Assembly (NCBI RefSeq): GCF_000156335.1
Contig: NZ_DS999213.1
Span: 2,840,929 to 2,904,928 of the forward strand
DNA length: 64,000 nt
From: Roseobacter sp. GAI101
Lineage (GTDB): Bacteria; Pseudomonadota; Alphaproteobacteria; Rhodobacterales; Rhodobacteraceae
Direction of reading: 5' to 3'
Shown here: piece after piece, positions 43,937 through 54,121 of the stretch
Numbering within the stretch: the stretch's first letter is position 1
Layout of the letters: each line of letters starts with the position of its first letter
The notes under the pieces: model-generated
What the model was told of the DNA's origin: nothing
The model's input: the letters and a program-made list of their open reading frames with translations, nothing else
Database searches by the model: none
Translations under genes and position numbers: made by a program

Positions 43937-45028
43937 TCATCCCAGAAGCGTTGTGTTGAAATCACCGCGCAGACCGGCCTCGAGCAGTTCAAGGTCATCC
44001 GAGCATTGCGTATATTGCGCCACCATGCCTGGCGGAATGACGAAGGCGTCGCCGGGTTGCAGATCACGGGGGTCCTGACCTTCGGCGGTCAGGGTCATCG
44101 ACCCTTCCATGACAAAGGTGAAATGGATGTCGGCGTCGTGTTTGCTGGGCGGCGGGGTCTGGCCATCGACGCGCACGACTTGGATACCTGCCACGCCTTT
44201 GGTGCCGTCACTGATCCCTGTGTCGCGCGCGGTAAAACCGGGAATCCGGAAAGGCTGCCAAACTGCACCGTCTTTCAGGTGATGCACAAAGCGCTGGCCG
44301 TCCCATTCGCGCATGGGGTCGCCCTTGCCATTGGGCAGGGTCATGTCGTGGTCGATGGTGGTGACATGCTCTGCTGGTACGCCAATCTCGATCACCTCGA
44401 TGTTGGGCGATGCTTCGACCACGCGGTGGCGGATGCCGGGGGGCTGGGTCACGCAATCGCCCGCATGCAGGCGGATCAGATCGCCTTGATCTTCGTACAG
44501 GACATCGACCCAGCCGCGGTAGCAAAAGATCAGCTGAAACCCGACGGTATGGTAGTGCACCATATCCGGAACCGGGCCGCCATCAGGGATGCGGATGTGG
44601 CTGGCGATGATCGACCCGCCAAGCCGCGAGGGGATCAGATCGCGGTAATGCATGCCAGCGCGGCCAATGACCCAAGGGGCCTCGTCGCGCAGGCGACGCA
44701 CCGCGAATTCGTGCTGCGTTTGCGGCTGGTCAACTGCGGGCGACAAGGGGGCAATTTCGATCTGCGTGCCATTGGGGGCCACCAGCGCGCGGGCACCATC
44801 GGCAAAGCTGTCGGGATCATCGGTCAGGATGCGGATCTTGCCGGGCGGCACGTCGGCCCCTTTTTCGATCCGGATGCGCAGACCGTGACCGGAAAAGCTG
44901 GCCACCGACGGGTCATCGGCGGGAAAGATGCTGTCGAGGCGCAGGCCAAGGGTCTTGGTATAGAACGGCAGATCATTGCGCAGTTCCTGGGTGGGCAACA
45001 GCACTTCGGCTTGGATCGGGTGTGTCAT
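43937..45028 (-). CDS. VOC-domain plus double-cupin fusion protein
   Basis: A 363-residue protein. The first ~110 residues look like a VOC half (LLPTQELRNDLPFYTKTLGL, then PNGTQIEIAPL). Then come two cupin domains: one with HYHTVGFQLIFCYRGWVDVL and HAGDCVTQPPGIRHRVVE, the second with DADIHFTFVMEGSMTL and LQPGDAFVIPPGMVAQY. The metal-type histidines are present in both, which allows dioxygenase or isomerase chemistry. I do not recognise a named function. Downstream is yaeQ, upstream a DMT exporter. Confidence 0.8.
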   Translation of the reverse strand: MTHPIQAEVLLPTQELRNDLPFYTKTLGLRLDSIFPADDPSVASFSGHGLRIRIEKGADVPPGKIRILTDDPDSFADGARALVAPNGTQIEIAPLSPAVDQPQTQHEFAVRRLRDEAPWVIGRAGMHYRDLIPSRLGGSIIASHIRIPDGGPVPDMVHYHTVGFQLIFCYRGWVDVLYEDQGDLIRLHAGDCVTQPPGIRHRVVEASPNIEVIEIGVPAEHVTTIDHDMTLPNGKGDPMREWDGQRFVHHLKDGAVWQPFRIPGFTARDTGISDGTKGVAGIQVVRVDGQTPPPSKHDADIHFTFVMEGSMTLTAEGQDPRDLQPGDAFVIPPGMVAQYTQCSDDLELLEAGLRGDFNTTLLG

Positions 45029-45064
45029 TTCAGGCTTCCGGTTTGGTTTGGCGCGACACTGGCA

Positions 45065-46075
45065 CTAATCGCTGGCGTCCTCAACGGTCTGTTGTGTCTC
45101 GGGGCTGGCAACGCTGATGCGGGGCAGGCCGCCCATTTCGGGCCGGCGGCTTAGGGCGCGCAGGACCGGTTTGTTCAGCGATACGGAACCGCCGGTTTCA
45201 CGCACGACAATGTAGATGCCGCTGGTAATGATGATGAACGCGCCCAGAAATGTCATCAGGTCGGTTGTTTCGTCAAAGAAAAGCCAGCCAAACAGCGCCG
45301 CCCAGATGATCTGGCTGTATTGCATCGGTGCGACCAGCGCGGCGTCGGCAAGGGTGTAGGCGCGGATCATCAGGGTCATCGCAAGGACCGCCAGAACGGA
45401 CACCGCCAGCACCAGCCCCAGGTCGGCGATCGGCATGGGGACATAGACAAAGGGCAGCAGGCACAGCATCACCACGAAATTCGCCATCAGCGGATAAAGC
45501 AGCAGCACTTCGCGGCGTTCCTGTCCGCCGATCTTGCGCATCACGACGGCGGTCAGCGCAGTACCGAAAGCCGAGATGAACGCGGCCAGATGGCCGATAC
45601 CCAGATCCGCAGTGCCGGGGCGCAGCACGACCAACACGCCCAGCATGCCGACCACAACGGCGACCCAGCGGTGCGCGCGCACAACTTCGCCCAATATCGG
45701 GACGGAAAGGATCGTGATCAGGATCGGGGAGGCAAACAGGATCGCATAGGTTTCGGCCAAGGGCAGGACGGAAAATGCGTAAAAGGCACTGAACCCGCCA
45801 ACGACAACCGCAATCGTGCGCACCAGTGTCAGAAATGGTGATTTGGGCCGCAAATTCGCGGCGGTCTTGTCGCTGATCAGCATCAGCGTCACGACAGGAA
45901 AGCTTAGCAGAACGACAAAGAAAACGATCTGCACCGGAGAATATGTTTCCCCAAGCTGTTTGATCGCGGCGTCATGGGTCGCATAGACCGCAAAGGCAGC
46001 CAGTCCAATCACCATACCGCGCAAGCTTGACCCAAGCGCGGCAGTCGGTTCAGCAACTTTGTTTGTCTGGCTCAT
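45065..46075 (-). CDS. DMT-superfamily (EamA) membrane transporter
   Basis: A 336-residue protein with two EamA repeats and ten hydrophobic helices (MVIGLAAFAVYATHDAAIKQ at the start, DAALVAPMQYSQIIWAALFG in the second repeat). The C-terminal 50 residues are soluble. The open frame reaches 46138, but a hairpin that ends the leuB transcript occupies 46105-46132, so the ATG at 46075 is preferred although its SD is weak. Substrate unknown. Confidence 0.85.
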   Translation of the reverse strand: MSQTNKVAEPTAALGSSLRGMVIGLAAFAVYATHDAAIKQLGETYSPVQIVFFVVLLSFPVVTLMLISDKTAANLRPKSPFLTLVRTIAVVVGGFSAFYAFSVLPLAETYAILFASPILITILSVPILGEVVRAHRWVAVVVGMLGVLVVLRPGTADLGIGHLAAFISAFGTALTAVVMRKIGGQERREVLLLYPLMANFVVMLCLLPFVYVPMPIADLGLVLAVSVLAVLAMTLMIRAYTLADAALVAPMQYSQIIWAALFGWLFFDETTDLMTFLGAFIIITSGIYIVVRETGGSVSLNKPVLRALSRRPEMGGLPRISVASPETQQTVEDASD

Positions 46076-46104
46076 ATCGGTTGCCCGGTCTTTTGGGAGG
46101 GCGA

Positions 46105-46132
46105 AACCCCGACCCGTTTTCAGGTCGGGGTT
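46105..46132 (-). terminator. Terminator hairpin after leuB
   Basis: On the minus strand AACCCCGACC pairs perfectly with GGTCGGGGTT around an eight-base loop, 10 bp after the leuB stop; the tail is TTTCG. Confidence 0.7.
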
Positions 46133-46141
46133 GGTCAAGTC

Positions 46142-47248
46142 TTAGAGGCTGGAGTCGAGCGCTGCCAGGATCGCATCGCCCATTTCGGCGGTCGAGATCG
46201 GCGTGCCGTCCTCTGGTCCCATCAGATCTGCGGTGCGTGCACCATCGGCCAGAACCTTTTCAACAGCTTGCTCAAGGCGCGTGGCCTCTTCGCCCTGATC
46301 AAAGGAATAGCGCAGCGCCATCGCAAAGCTCAGAATGCAGGCGATGGGGTTCGCCTTGCCCTGGCCCGCAATATCGGGGGCAGAGCCGTGTACGGGTTCG
46401 TACAGCGCCTTGGGGCGGCCATCGGCGTTGGGTGCCCCCAGCGACGCGGATGGCAACATGCCAAGGCTACCGGTCAGCATGGCGGCGCAATCGGACAGGA
46501 TGTCGCCAAACAGGTTGTCGGTGACGATCACGTCGAACTGCTTGGGCGCGCGGACCAACTGCATCGCGCCGTTGTCTGCGTACATGTGGGACAGTTCGAC
46601 ATCAGCGTAATCTTCGTCATGCACTTTCTGCACGACCTCACGCCACAGGATGCCGCTTTCCATGACATTGGCTTTCTCCATCGAACAGACCTTGTTGCCA
46701 CGGCGGCGGGCCAGTTCGAACGCCGACCGCGCGACGCGGTCAATCTCGGATTCGGTATAGCGCTGTGTGTTGATGCCGACCCGTTCGTTGCCTTCTTCGA
46801 AGATACCGCGTGGTTCGCCGAAATAGACACCGGATGTCAGTTCGCGCACGATCATGATGTCCAGACCAGCGACGATGTCTTTTTTCAGCGACGAGAAATC
46901 CGCGAGGGCGTCAAAGCACTGCGCGGGGCGCAGGTTGGAAAACAGGTCCATTTCCTTGCGCAGACGCAGCAAACCGCGTTCCGGCTTTACGCTGAAATCA
47001 AGCACATCGTATTTTGGACCGCCCACGGCACCCAGCAATACGGCATCTGCTGCCAGGGCCTTGGCCATTGTGTCGTCATGCAGGGGGGTGCCGTGTTTGT
47101 CATAGGCGGCACCACCGACCAGATCGTGTTCGACGTCGAACGCCAAGTCACGCTTTTCACCGTACCAATCAATGATGCGGACAACCTGGTCCATGACCTC
47201 GGGGCCGATGCCGTCACCGGCGAGGATAAGCAATGTGGGATTGGCCAT
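46142..47248 (-). CDS. leuB: 3-isopropylmalate dehydrogenase
   Basis: A 368-residue enzyme of leucine synthesis that oxidises and decarboxylates 3-isopropylmalate with NAD. Family landmarks are [14 protein letters not shown], the substrate-arginine region [24 protein letters not shown] and the signature [20 protein letters not shown]. The frame extends 49 codons upstream, but the ATG at 47248 follows AGGAG at ideal spacing. It is the distal gene of the region that also carries leuC and leuD. Confidence 0.96.
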   Translation of the reverse strand: MANPTLLILAGDGIGPEVMDQVVRIIDWYGEKRDLAFDVEHDLVGGAAYDKHGTPLHDDTMAKALAADAVLLGAVGGPKYDVLDFSVKPERGLLRLRKEMDLFSNLRPAQCFDALADFSSLKKDIVAGLDIMIVRELTSGVYFGEPRGIFEEGNERVGINTQRYTESEIDRVARSAFELARRRGNKVCSMEKANVMESGILWREVVQKVHDEDYADVELSHMYADNGAMQLVRAPKQFDVIVTDNLFGDILSDCAAMLTGSLGMLPSASLGAPNADGRPKALYEPVHGSAPDIAGQGKANPIACILSFAMALRYSFDQGEEATRLEQAVEKVLADGARTADLMGPEDGTPISTAEMGDAILAALDSSL

Positions 47249-47313
47249 GCGAAAACTCCTGAGAAATATGTTGCAAGCGGCGTAGCGCGACCACGTGGGG
47301 GCGTCAAGAACGG

Positions 47314-48420
47314 CTAGCCGTCCAGATCGACCCAGATCAGGCTGTGGCGGCTGGCTGCCGGGTCTTCTGCGCTGCCTGTTCCGACGACGCGCCAATCGGT
47401 CGAGGGCAGCAGGTAGTCAACGCGCATGGATCCTATTTCTTCGAATTGCGCTGTTTTCCGGTCTGGTATCGGGTCTTCGAACTGCGGATGCGTCAGGAGG
47501 GTGGTGATCGCGGATTTCAGCCCTTCGCCCTTGTCAGGGTCTAGATTTGCCCCACCCAAAAGCACAAACCTGTTCGCAGGCGGCGGATCAAAGGCACCGG
47601 CAAGGTACCTGTCCCAGAACATGATTTCGTCATGGTTGCGCTTGCCGTTGCGATCTTCGGGGCCGTCAAAGACAGGCGGGGTCGCGTGAAAGGTCAGCAG
47701 GGTGACGGCACCCAGACCGGGGACGTCCACGGGAACGACCCAGTGACCGTTTGACGACAACCGCAGCACCTGCTGCGCGTCATCTGAAGGAAAGGGGCCA
47801 TCCTTGGTCATCGGCAAAAGGGCACCCGGCAGATCGCGCCACAGCATCGCGGTGTAATTCTGAACGCCTTCGGTCAGGATGGGATGGCGTGACAGGATCG
47901 CCATGGCACCGGCACCGAAAAAACGACCGTAGCCTTGGGCATCGCGGGCCTCTCCGGTTTTGCCGTTGCCGTCAAGATCAAGGCCGGTCTGACGCCCAGC
48001 GTTCGGGGGCAGGGCGAAACGGTGCGGATAATCGGGACCTGCCTGCGCGATCGCACCGGCAAGGGCATTCAGGGCAGCCCCCTGCAAATCATAATCAACG
48101 CCTTGGAGCACCAGAATGTCAGGCGCGGCCCCCGCGATAAGGCCAAGCACCGCGTCAATCTGCGCGTCGTCACCCTTGACGATATCGCGCAGCAAAAGAC
48201 CGGGACCCTTGCGCGACAGTTCGGTGTTGAAGGTTGCGATGCGTACAGGATCGGCCAGCGCCGCGCCCGCGCAGATCAGGGCCCATGCGATCAGGCTGGC
48301 TGAAAGGCCTGATCGTCTGCTGCGGAGGCATAGGCGCGACGACGCTTTTCCTCGATCATGTCGGCGATTTTGCCCATGGCAATGCCGCGCATGATGATGC
48401 TTGCCGGAAGAAAGGCCCAT
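47314..48420 (-). CDS. Endonuclease/exonuclease/phosphatase (EEP) domain protein, probably secreted
   Basis: The mature part starts after a clear signal-like stretch ([20 protein letters not shown], then [14 protein letters not shown]) and contains EEP-fold elements: [39 protein letters not shown] and [12 protein letters not shown], where the expected DxN appears as GANLD. The start is uncertain. The only in-frame ATG (48420) lies 130 bp inside the upstream gene and would give a 40-residue leader before the signal; a CTG that overlaps the upstream TGA is an alternative. Confidence 0.72.
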   Translation of the reverse strand: MGLSSGKHHHARHCHGQNRRHDRGKASSRLCLRSRRSGLSASLIAWALICAGAALADPVRIATFNTELSRKGPGLLLRDIVKGDDAQIDAVLGLIAGAAPDILVLQGVDYDLQGAALNALAGAIAQAGPDYPHRFALPPNAGRQTGLDLDGNGKTGEARDAQGYGRFFGAGAMAILSRHPILTEGVQNYTAMLWRDLPGALLPMTKDGPFPSDDAQQVLRLSSNGHWVVPVDVPGLGAVTLLTFHATPPVFDGPEDRNGKRNHDEIMFWDRYLAGAFDPPPANRFVLLGGANLDPDKGEGLKSAITTLLTHPQFEDPIPDRKTAQFEEIGSMRVDYLLPSTDWRVVGTGSAEDPAASRHSLIWVDLDG

Positions 48421-49133
48421 GCGGCAATTGTCCAAATCTGGGTTTGCGGGTTCTGTAATGTAATCGGGTCTAACAGGTTTGCGGCTGCTTTGACCACTGC
48501 GGGGATCACGAAGGGCAGCAAAAAGCCAAGGGCGATGTTGATGCGGGCATCGCGCTGCAAGCGGTAGATTACATCGCCGCCGGCCGTGGGGTCGAACAAG
48601 GGCAGGTTGACCCAGACATTGAACGCGCCGTTGCGCGCAGGCCAGTTCATGATGCGTACAAGGATCAGGAAGGCGACCATCGACACGAGCGAGATCAGAT
48701 AGGCCATCCCCGCCGACGTGCGCACCGACGTGACAAGATCATGGTCAGTGGTCTCGGGCAGCATCAGCACGATCATCCGGACCGGGGAATAAGGGAAATC
48801 CATCGCATTGCCGATAATCGTCCCGATCGACGTCAGCGCACCGGTCAATGCTGTCGGGTCGGTCTTGCCCCGCAGGATTACCGTCAGCACCAGAACCGTC
48901 ACCGCAAGTGAAATAAAGCGCAACCGGTTGAACGGGGCGGCCTCGCGGAATTCGATGATGCTGGGGAAGTTGGAGTTGTATTCGATAAACGTCAAAAAGC
49001 AGGCAAGCAGCGCGACAAGCATCGTGATCTGGCTGGAATCGTTGATGACACCGGGCAACATCAGCGCCGGAGTGGCCACCAGCAACGCCACCAGAATGCC
49101 GCGCGCAAGGGCGCCGGAGATACGTGCAATCAC
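48291..49133 (-). CDS. Conserved multi-pass membrane protein, function unknown
   Basis: A 280-residue integral membrane protein with about seven hydrophobic segments (GILVALLVATPALMLPGV, FISLAVTVLVLTVIL, AYLISLVSMVAFLILVRIM and others) and a basic cytoplasmic C-terminus ([10 protein letters not shown]). I do not recognise the family. It lies between leuD and leuB with the EEP gene overlapping its 3-prime end, so expression with the leucine genes is likely. Confidence 0.7.
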   Translation of the reverse strand: MIARISGALARGILVALLVATPALMLPGVINDSSQITMLVALLACFLTFIEYNSNFPSIIEFREAAPFNRLRFISLAVTVLVLTVILRGKTDPTALTGALTSIGTIIGNAMDFPYSPVRMIVLMLPETTDHDLVTSVRTSAGMAYLISLVSMVAFLILVRIMNWPARNGAFNVWVNLPLFDPTAGGDVIYRLQRDARINIALGFLLPFVIPAVVKAAANLLDPITLQNPQTQIWTIAAWAFLPASIIMRGIAMGKIADMIEEKRRRAYASAADDQAFQPA

Positions 49134-49447
49134 AAAACTACCCTTCCAAACTGGCCAGACACGGTTCGATGCCGCAGTCTTGTCCCAACTTGATGCCTTG
49201 GTTTAATCAAGGCCTGCCTCATTGTTGCCCAATTTGTGCCTTCTTTCGTCTCAATCCTCAAGTCTCATCGTTAAGATGGCCTAAGGCTCGGGGCATTTTG
49301 AGGGCGGCAGTGGTGCGTTCTTGCATCATCGGGTGCGTGAAAAGGATGCAAACCGCAAGATGTTGTGGGCGAGGGCGTATCGCCCACAACGGAGGTAAAA
49401 TTCAACCTGCTGATGGATGAATCAGGGGCCCGAAAGCGGGACCTGTC
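49134..49447. other. Intergenic region after leuD with a perfect 11-bp hairpin
   Basis: GTTGTGGGCGA (49362-49372) pairs with TCGCCCACAAC (49380-49390) around a seven-base loop. It has no T-tract on either strand, so it may be an RNA stability element more than a terminator. A smaller CCCG-AAAG-CGGG hairpin lies just before it near 49430. No gene is supported; the promoter of the membrane-protein gene is probably at the left. Confidence 0.5.
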
Positions 49448-50053
49448 CTAGACCCAAGGGCGCGACTGCGATGCCGTCGCTTCGAAGCTGTCGATGGAGG
49501 CGGCTTTTTCCATGGTCAGGCCGATGTCATCCAGGCCGTTCATCAGGCAGTGCTTCTTGAAGCTGTCCACGTCAAAGCGGATGACCTCTCCGTCCGAACT
49601 GGTGATCGTCTGTGCTTCGAGATCAATTTCGATCCGCGCGTTCGACCCTTTTTCAGCGTCTTTCATCAGCACGTCGACCTGTTCCTGGGGCAGGGCAATC
49701 GGCAGGATGCCGTTCTTGAAGCAGTTGTTGTAAAAGATGTCGGCAAAGCTGGGCGCGATCACGCAGCGGATGCCGAAATCCTTGATTGCCCAAGGCGCAT
49801 GTTCGCGCGACGATCCGCAACCAAAGTTTTCGCCCGCGACCAGAATTTCGGCTTCGCGGTATTGTGGTTTGTTCAGCACGAAATCGGGCACTTCGTTGCC
49901 GTCGCGATCAAAGCGCATTTCGTCGAACAGGTTCACGCCAAGGCCGGACCGTTTGATAGTTTTCAGGAACTGCTTGGGGATGATCATATCCGTGTCGATG
50001 TTGACCATCGGCATGGGGGCGGCGATGCCCGAAAGTTTGTCGAATTTATCCAT
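49448..50053 (-). CDS. leuD: 3-isopropylmalate dehydratase small subunit
   Basis: A 201-residue subunit that with LeuC isomerises 2- to 3-isopropylmalate. Clear family motifs are [19 protein letters not shown], the [16 protein letters not shown] stretch and [13 protein letters not shown]. It lies downstream of leuC with one unrelated gene between them. The ATG at 50053 begins the conserved domain. Confidence 0.96.
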   Translation of the reverse strand: MDKFDKLSGIAAPMPMVNIDTDMIIPKQFLKTIKRSGLGVNLFDEMRFDRDGNEVPDFVLNKPQYREAEILVAGENFGCGSSREHAPWAIKDFGIRCVIAPSFADIFYNNCFKNGILPIALPQEQVDVLMKDAEKGSNARIEIDLEAQTITSSDGEVIRFDVDSFKKHCLMNGLDDIGLTMEKAASIDSFEATASQSRPWV

Positions 50054-50107
50054 GGTATCCTCGTCTTGGTTTCTGTGGTGCGTCTGGCACCGAATAGGTT
50101 GAAGGGG

Positions 50108-50935
50108 CTATGCCTTGGCTTGTGCCTGGCGGAAGGCCTGAACCTTTTCCTGCACGCCGTGCAGGAATGATCCGGGCTGTGGCCCCTTGTTGATGTGGCG
50201 TTTGCGCAGTTGCGACAGGGCGATATGGGCACCGACCGTGTCATCGGTGAACCAGTTGTAGCAGCCCCCCTTGGGATCAAAGAACAGATCCGTCAGATCC
50301 CATGGCACCGCGTCCAGCGTTTCCTTGGGGCGGGCCATGGCGAATTCATCATGCGCCACAAGCCGCGAGGTCACATAACTGGGGCCATAGGCCTGACGGC
50401 TGATTTTCGAGGCCCCGATGAAGCGGTCCTTTTTGGGAAGCTCAAGGATCTGCCTGCGCATCCGGTGCCGCATCCAGCCGTAGTCAAGGTCTTTGCTGGC
50501 GACCTCTTCCACCATCTGGATCAACGCAGGCGATGTCGCGGGCAGGCACAGAAACGCATTGGTGATGTGGTCGTAATCAATTTCACCGTCGCGGACCATC
50601 AGATAGCCGTTCCAAAGTTCAAGCGGCTTGGTCGACACCACATCGGTATCCACCCATGTCAGTCCGGTTCTGGCGATCATGTTCAGGCGGAACAGATCGA
50701 CAAAAGCGGCGGGTGGCATGTGTTTACGCTCGTTTTCGTCGTAGTCGAAAACGTCGCGCATGTGCGTGACCGTGACGCCATCCAGCTTTGGCATTGCCGC
50801 TGGCTGGTCCGAGAACAACGTGACCTCGTGCCCGGTGGCCACAAAGGATTCCAGCATCAAAACCTCAAGCCAAGACAAGTCCCGCCCGATCCAGGCGGTG
50901 CCGATCCTGGCCCTTGTTTTTGTCACTGTGTCCAT
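50108..50935 (-). CDS. Glycosyltransferase-like protein with DXD motif
   Basis: A 275-residue protein that resembles GT32-type DXD glycosyltransferases: an N-terminal RIGTAWIGRDLSWLEVLMLE, a central FRLNMIARTGLTWVDTDVVS in which DTD is the metal/sugar-nucleotide motif, and a late FTDDTVGAHI. Acceptor and donor are unknown. It sits between leuC and leuD, 15 bp from leuC and 54 bp from leuD, so it is probably co-transcribed although unrelated to leucine synthesis. Confidence 0.72.
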   Translation of the reverse strand: MDTVTKTRARIGTAWIGRDLSWLEVLMLESFVATGHEVTLFSDQPAAMPKLDGVTVTHMRDVFDYDENERKHMPPAAFVDLFRLNMIARTGLTWVDTDVVSTKPLELWNGYLMVRDGEIDYDHITNAFLCLPATSPALIQMVEEVASKDLDYGWMRHRMRRQILELPKKDRFIGASKISRQAYGPSYVTSRLVAHDEFAMARPKETLDAVPWDLTDLFFDPKGGCYNWFTDDTVGAHIALSQLRKRHINKGPQPGSFLHGVQEKVQAFRQAQAKA

Positions 50936-50950
50936 TGCGGCCCCTCGTCC

Positions 50951-52360
50951 CTAGATATCAAGCTGACGGATATCTGTCAGACGACCTGTGATCGCCGCTG
51001 CGGCTGCCATGGCGGGGGACATCAGGTGCGTGCGCCCCTTGAAACCCTGACGGCCTTCAAAGTTGCGGTTCGATGTCGATGCGCAGCGTTCGCCCGGTGC
51101 CAGTTGGTCGGGGTTCATCGCCAGACACATGGAACAGCCGGCAAGGCGCCATTCGAAGCCGGCCTCTTTGAAGATATCGGCAAGGCCTTCTTCTTCGGCC
51201 TGAGCGCGGACCAGTCCCGAGCCCGGTACGATCATGGCGCGCAGGCCGTCCTTGACCTTTTTGCCTTTCAGGATCGCGGCAGCGGCGCGCAGGTCTTCGA
51301 TGCGGCCATTGGTGCAGGACCCGATAAAGACAGTGTCGATCTCGATGTCGGTCAGGGCCATGCCTTCGGTCAGGCCCATGTATTCGATGGACCGCGATAC
51401 CGCATCAACCTTGCCGCCTTTGTAATCGGACGCGGCGGGGACTTTTGCATCAATCGGCAGAACATCCTCGGGCGAGGTACCCCATGTCACGACCGGTGCG
51501 ATGTCTTCGCCCTTGAGAGTGATCACCTGATCCCAATGCGCGTCATCGTCAGAGTACAGCGTTTTCCACCATTCAAGGGCGGCTTCCCACTGGGCACCTT
51601 TCGGGGCGTGGGGGCGGCCCATGCAATATTCGAACGTCTTTTCGTCCGGCGCGATCAGACCTGCGCGTGCGCCGCCTTCGATTGCCATGTTGCAGACGGT
51701 CATGCGGCCTTCCATCGACAGATCGCGGATTGCTTCGCCGCAATATTCGATGACATAGCCGGTGCCGCCAGCGGTGCCGGTCACGCCGATGACAGACATG
51801 GTGATGTCCTTGGCCGTCACGCCGGGGCTCAGCTTGCCGGTGATTTCGACCTTCATGTTCTTGGACTTCTTCTGGATCAGCGTCTGCGTGGCCAGAACAT
51901 GTTCAACCTCGGAGGTGCCGATGCCGTGGGCAAGTGCGCCAAAGGCACCGTGGGTCGCCGTGTGGCTGTCGCCGCACACGACGGTCATGCCGGGCAGTGT
52001 CCAGCCCTGTTCGGGGCCGACGATGTGCACGATGCCCTGACGGACGTCAGACACCGGATAATAGTGCAGCCCGAATTCCTTGGCGTTGGTGTCCAGCGCT
52101 TCGACCTGAATGCGGCTGTCTTCGGTCATGGTCTTGGCGTTGGCGCGGTCCAGCGTGGTGGGCACGTTGTGATCCGGCACGGCAATGGTTTTTTCGGGTG
52201 CACGCACCTTGCGGCCCGTCATGCGCAGACCCTCAAAGGCCTGCGGGCTGGTCACTTCGTGGACCAGATGGCGGTCGATATACAAAAGGCAGGTGCCGTC
52301 ATCGGCTTCATGCGCGACATGCGCATCCCAGATTTTATCATAGAGCGTTTTGGGGGACAT
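50951..52360 (-). CDS. leuC: 3-isopropylmalate dehydratase large subunit
   Basis: A 469-residue aconitase-family enzyme. The [4Fe-4S] ligands are in [14 protein letters not shown] and [32 protein letters not shown] is the other signature. It opens the leucine gene run on this strand and pairs with LeuD. AGAGGACC precedes the ATG. Confidence 0.97.
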   Translation of the reverse strand: MSPKTLYDKIWDAHVAHEADDGTCLLYIDRHLVHEVTSPQAFEGLRMTGRKVRAPEKTIAVPDHNVPTTLDRANAKTMTEDSRIQVEALDTNAKEFGLHYYPVSDVRQGIVHIVGPEQGWTLPGMTVVCGDSHTATHGAFGALAHGIGTSEVEHVLATQTLIQKKSKNMKVEITGKLSPGVTAKDITMSVIGVTGTAGGTGYVIEYCGEAIRDLSMEGRMTVCNMAIEGGARAGLIAPDEKTFEYCMGRPHAPKGAQWEAALEWWKTLYSDDDAHWDQVITLKGEDIAPVVTWGTSPEDVLPIDAKVPAASDYKGGKVDAVSRSIEYMGLTEGMALTDIEIDTVFIGSCTNGRIEDLRAAAAILKGKKVKDGLRAMIVPGSGLVRAQAEEEGLADIFKEAGFEWRLAGCSMCLAMNPDQLAPGERCASTSNRNFEGRQGFKGRTHLMSPAMAAAAAITGRLTDIRQLDI

Positions 52361-52425
52361 GGGGTCCTCTCCCGTCTGTTAGGTATGGGGTGGGGTGTTC
52401 GGAAACGTCAGCAGTTCAGAGCCGC

Positions 52426-52524
52426 TTATAGCTGCGCCAGCACAGTACGGGTCGCCCCGAAGAAGCGTTCGCGCAAGCGCGCGCGGTCACCGATGTTGAA
52501 CAGAACGTCCGAAGCATGTGTCAT
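52426..52524 (-). CDS. Possible 32-residue small protein upstream of leuC
   Basis: An ATG-started frame encodes THASDVLFNIGDRARLRERF followed by FGATRTVLAQL and ends in TAA, 65 bp before leuC. The composition looks protein-like but the Shine-Dalgarno site is weak and there is no leucine run, so it is not an obvious leucine attenuator peptide. I do not recognise it. Confidence 0.3.
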   Translation of the reverse strand: MTHASDVLFNIGDRARLRERFFGATRTVLAQL

Positions 52525-52717
52525 GCTGCGCTAATTAGCCTCTTTGCGCCCTATGTTCAAGGATTCTGACAGGCGGGTCCGGCCTTGCGCAATCGGGGTC
52601 AACCGCTGTCATACGGGGGGGGCCGGTTTGACGCTGGCGCATCGCTGCTTGCTCAATCGGTCGGATTATCCCAACATTGCGGGGCGTGCATTTTTAACTG
52701 TCTGCGAGAGTTACACC

Positions 52718-54058
52718 ATGTCCCCCGATCCCTTTGCCGACTTTGTCGCAAGCTTGCAGGCCTTTATTGCCGGGGGCCTGAACCTTGCGCACAGCCTGAT
52801 GCAACCGGGGTGGCGGCAGTACCAGATCATCATCCTGATCCTGGTGGCGGTGCTGTCCTGGGGACTGCACCACATGTCCAGCAACTGGGTGCAGTCATGG
52901 GTCCGCAGCCAGGAGGGTTGGGCGAAATGGCAGTTGCGCATGATCGTGCAGATCAAGCGGCGTCTGGGTCTGATCTGGTTCGTCCTGATTTCAGGGGCAA
53001 TCTATCTGGTGATGCAAAACATCACCTGGCCGTCGCGTTCCTATCTGATCGGGATATTTTCGACCCTCGCGGCAATCTGGGTCTGTATTGCCTTTGCCAC
53101 CCGGTTGGTGCGCAACCGGCCCATGCGGCGGCTGGTGACCTGGGCGCTTTGGATCTACGCGACGCTGAATTCGCTGAACCTTGTCGACGACGTATCGGTG
53201 TTTCTTGATTCACTGGCGGTGACGATTGGCGAATTCAGGTTGTCCGCCTTGACGGTTCTGACGGCGGTCGTCGCCATCGGTCTGCTGTTTGCCATCGCGC
53301 GGATCGTCAGCCAGACCACTGCGGCGACCATCCGCAAGAACGAGGACATAAGCCCGTCGATGCAGGTGCTCGCGGTCAAGGGCGTCCAGATCACCCTTTA
53401 CGGGATCGCGTTCTTTGTCGGCGTCAAATCCGTGGGTATTGATCTGACGGGGCTTGCGGTGCTGTCAGGGGCGATCGGTGTCGGTCTGGGTTTCGGTCTG
53501 CAAAAGGTGGTGTCCAATCTGGTGTCGGGCGTGATCATCCTGTTGGACAAGTCGATCAAGCCCGGCGACGTCATCAGTCTGGGTGAGACATTCGGTTGGA
53601 TCCAGACGTTGGGCGCGCGCTATGCGTCCGTGGTGACGCGCGACGGCAAGGAATATCTGATCCCGAACGAAGACCTGATCACCGGACAGGTGGTCAACTG
53701 GTCCCATTCCGATGATTTCGTCCGGCTCGATATCTATTTTGGCACGGCCTATGACGATGACCCGCATCTGGTGCGCAAACTGGCGGTCGATGCCTGCCAA
53801 GGTGTGAACCGCGTGCTTCAGGGGCGCGCTCCGGTTTGTCACATCGTCGGCTTTGGCGACAGCAGTGTGGATTACATCCTGCGCTTCTGGATCAGGGATC
53901 CAACCGGTGGTCTGACCAATATTCGCGGCAATGTGTATCTCGCGCTGTGGGATACCTTCAAGGAAAACGGCATCTCGATTCCGTTTCCACAACGCGAGGT
54001 CAAGATGCTGCCCGACAGCCAACTGGCGCTGCATCGTGCCAAGCGCGACGAAAGTTAA
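52718..54058 (+). CDS. MscS-family mechanosensitive ion channel
   Basis: A 446-residue channel with several N-terminal hydrophobic helices, then the pore and beta domain: LSGAIGVGLGFGLQKVVSNL and SGVIILLDKSIKPGDVISLG are the MscS signature, followed by YLIPNEDLITGQVVNWSHSD. It opens under membrane tension to release solutes during hypo-osmotic shock. The frame begins 58 codons earlier, but that part has no hydrophobic or conserved content, so the ATG at 52718 is preferred. It is divergent from leuC. Confidence 0.93.
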   Translation: MSPDPFADFVASLQAFIAGGLNLAHSLMQPGWRQYQIIILILVAVLSWGLHHMSSNWVQSWVRSQEGWAKWQLRMIVQIKRRLGLIWFVLISGAIYLVMQNITWPSRSYLIGIFSTLAAIWVCIAFATRLVRNRPMRRLVTWALWIYATLNSLNLVDDVSVFLDSLAVTIGEFRLSALTVLTAVVAIGLLFAIARIVSQTTAATIRKNEDISPSMQVLAVKGVQITLYGIAFFVGVKSVGIDLTGLAVLSGAIGVGLGFGLQKVVSNLVSGVIILLDKSIKPGDVISLGETFGWIQTLGARYASVVTRDGKEYLIPNEDLITGQVVNWSHSDDFVRLDIYFGTAYDDDPHLVRKLAVDACQGVNRVLQGRAPVCHIVGFGDSSVDYILRFWIRDPTGGLTNIRGNVYLALWDTFKENGISIPFPQREVKMLPDSQLALHRAKRDES

Positions 54059-54121
54059 CTTGCCGGGTGCGCTTCGTGTTCTATCTTCGCATGTAATGTG
54101 TGCTCGCGGAGGGGGTTATCC

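Noticed and set aside
49362..49390. Intrinsic terminator of leuD
   Set aside because: The hairpin is perfect but lacks a T-tract on either strand, so it was kept only as a hairpin within the intergenic entry.
50195..52534. 779-codon plus-strand open frame
   Set aside because: It is the complement of leuC and the glycosyltransferase-like gene, both of which have clear motifs and starts; its composition is not protein-like.
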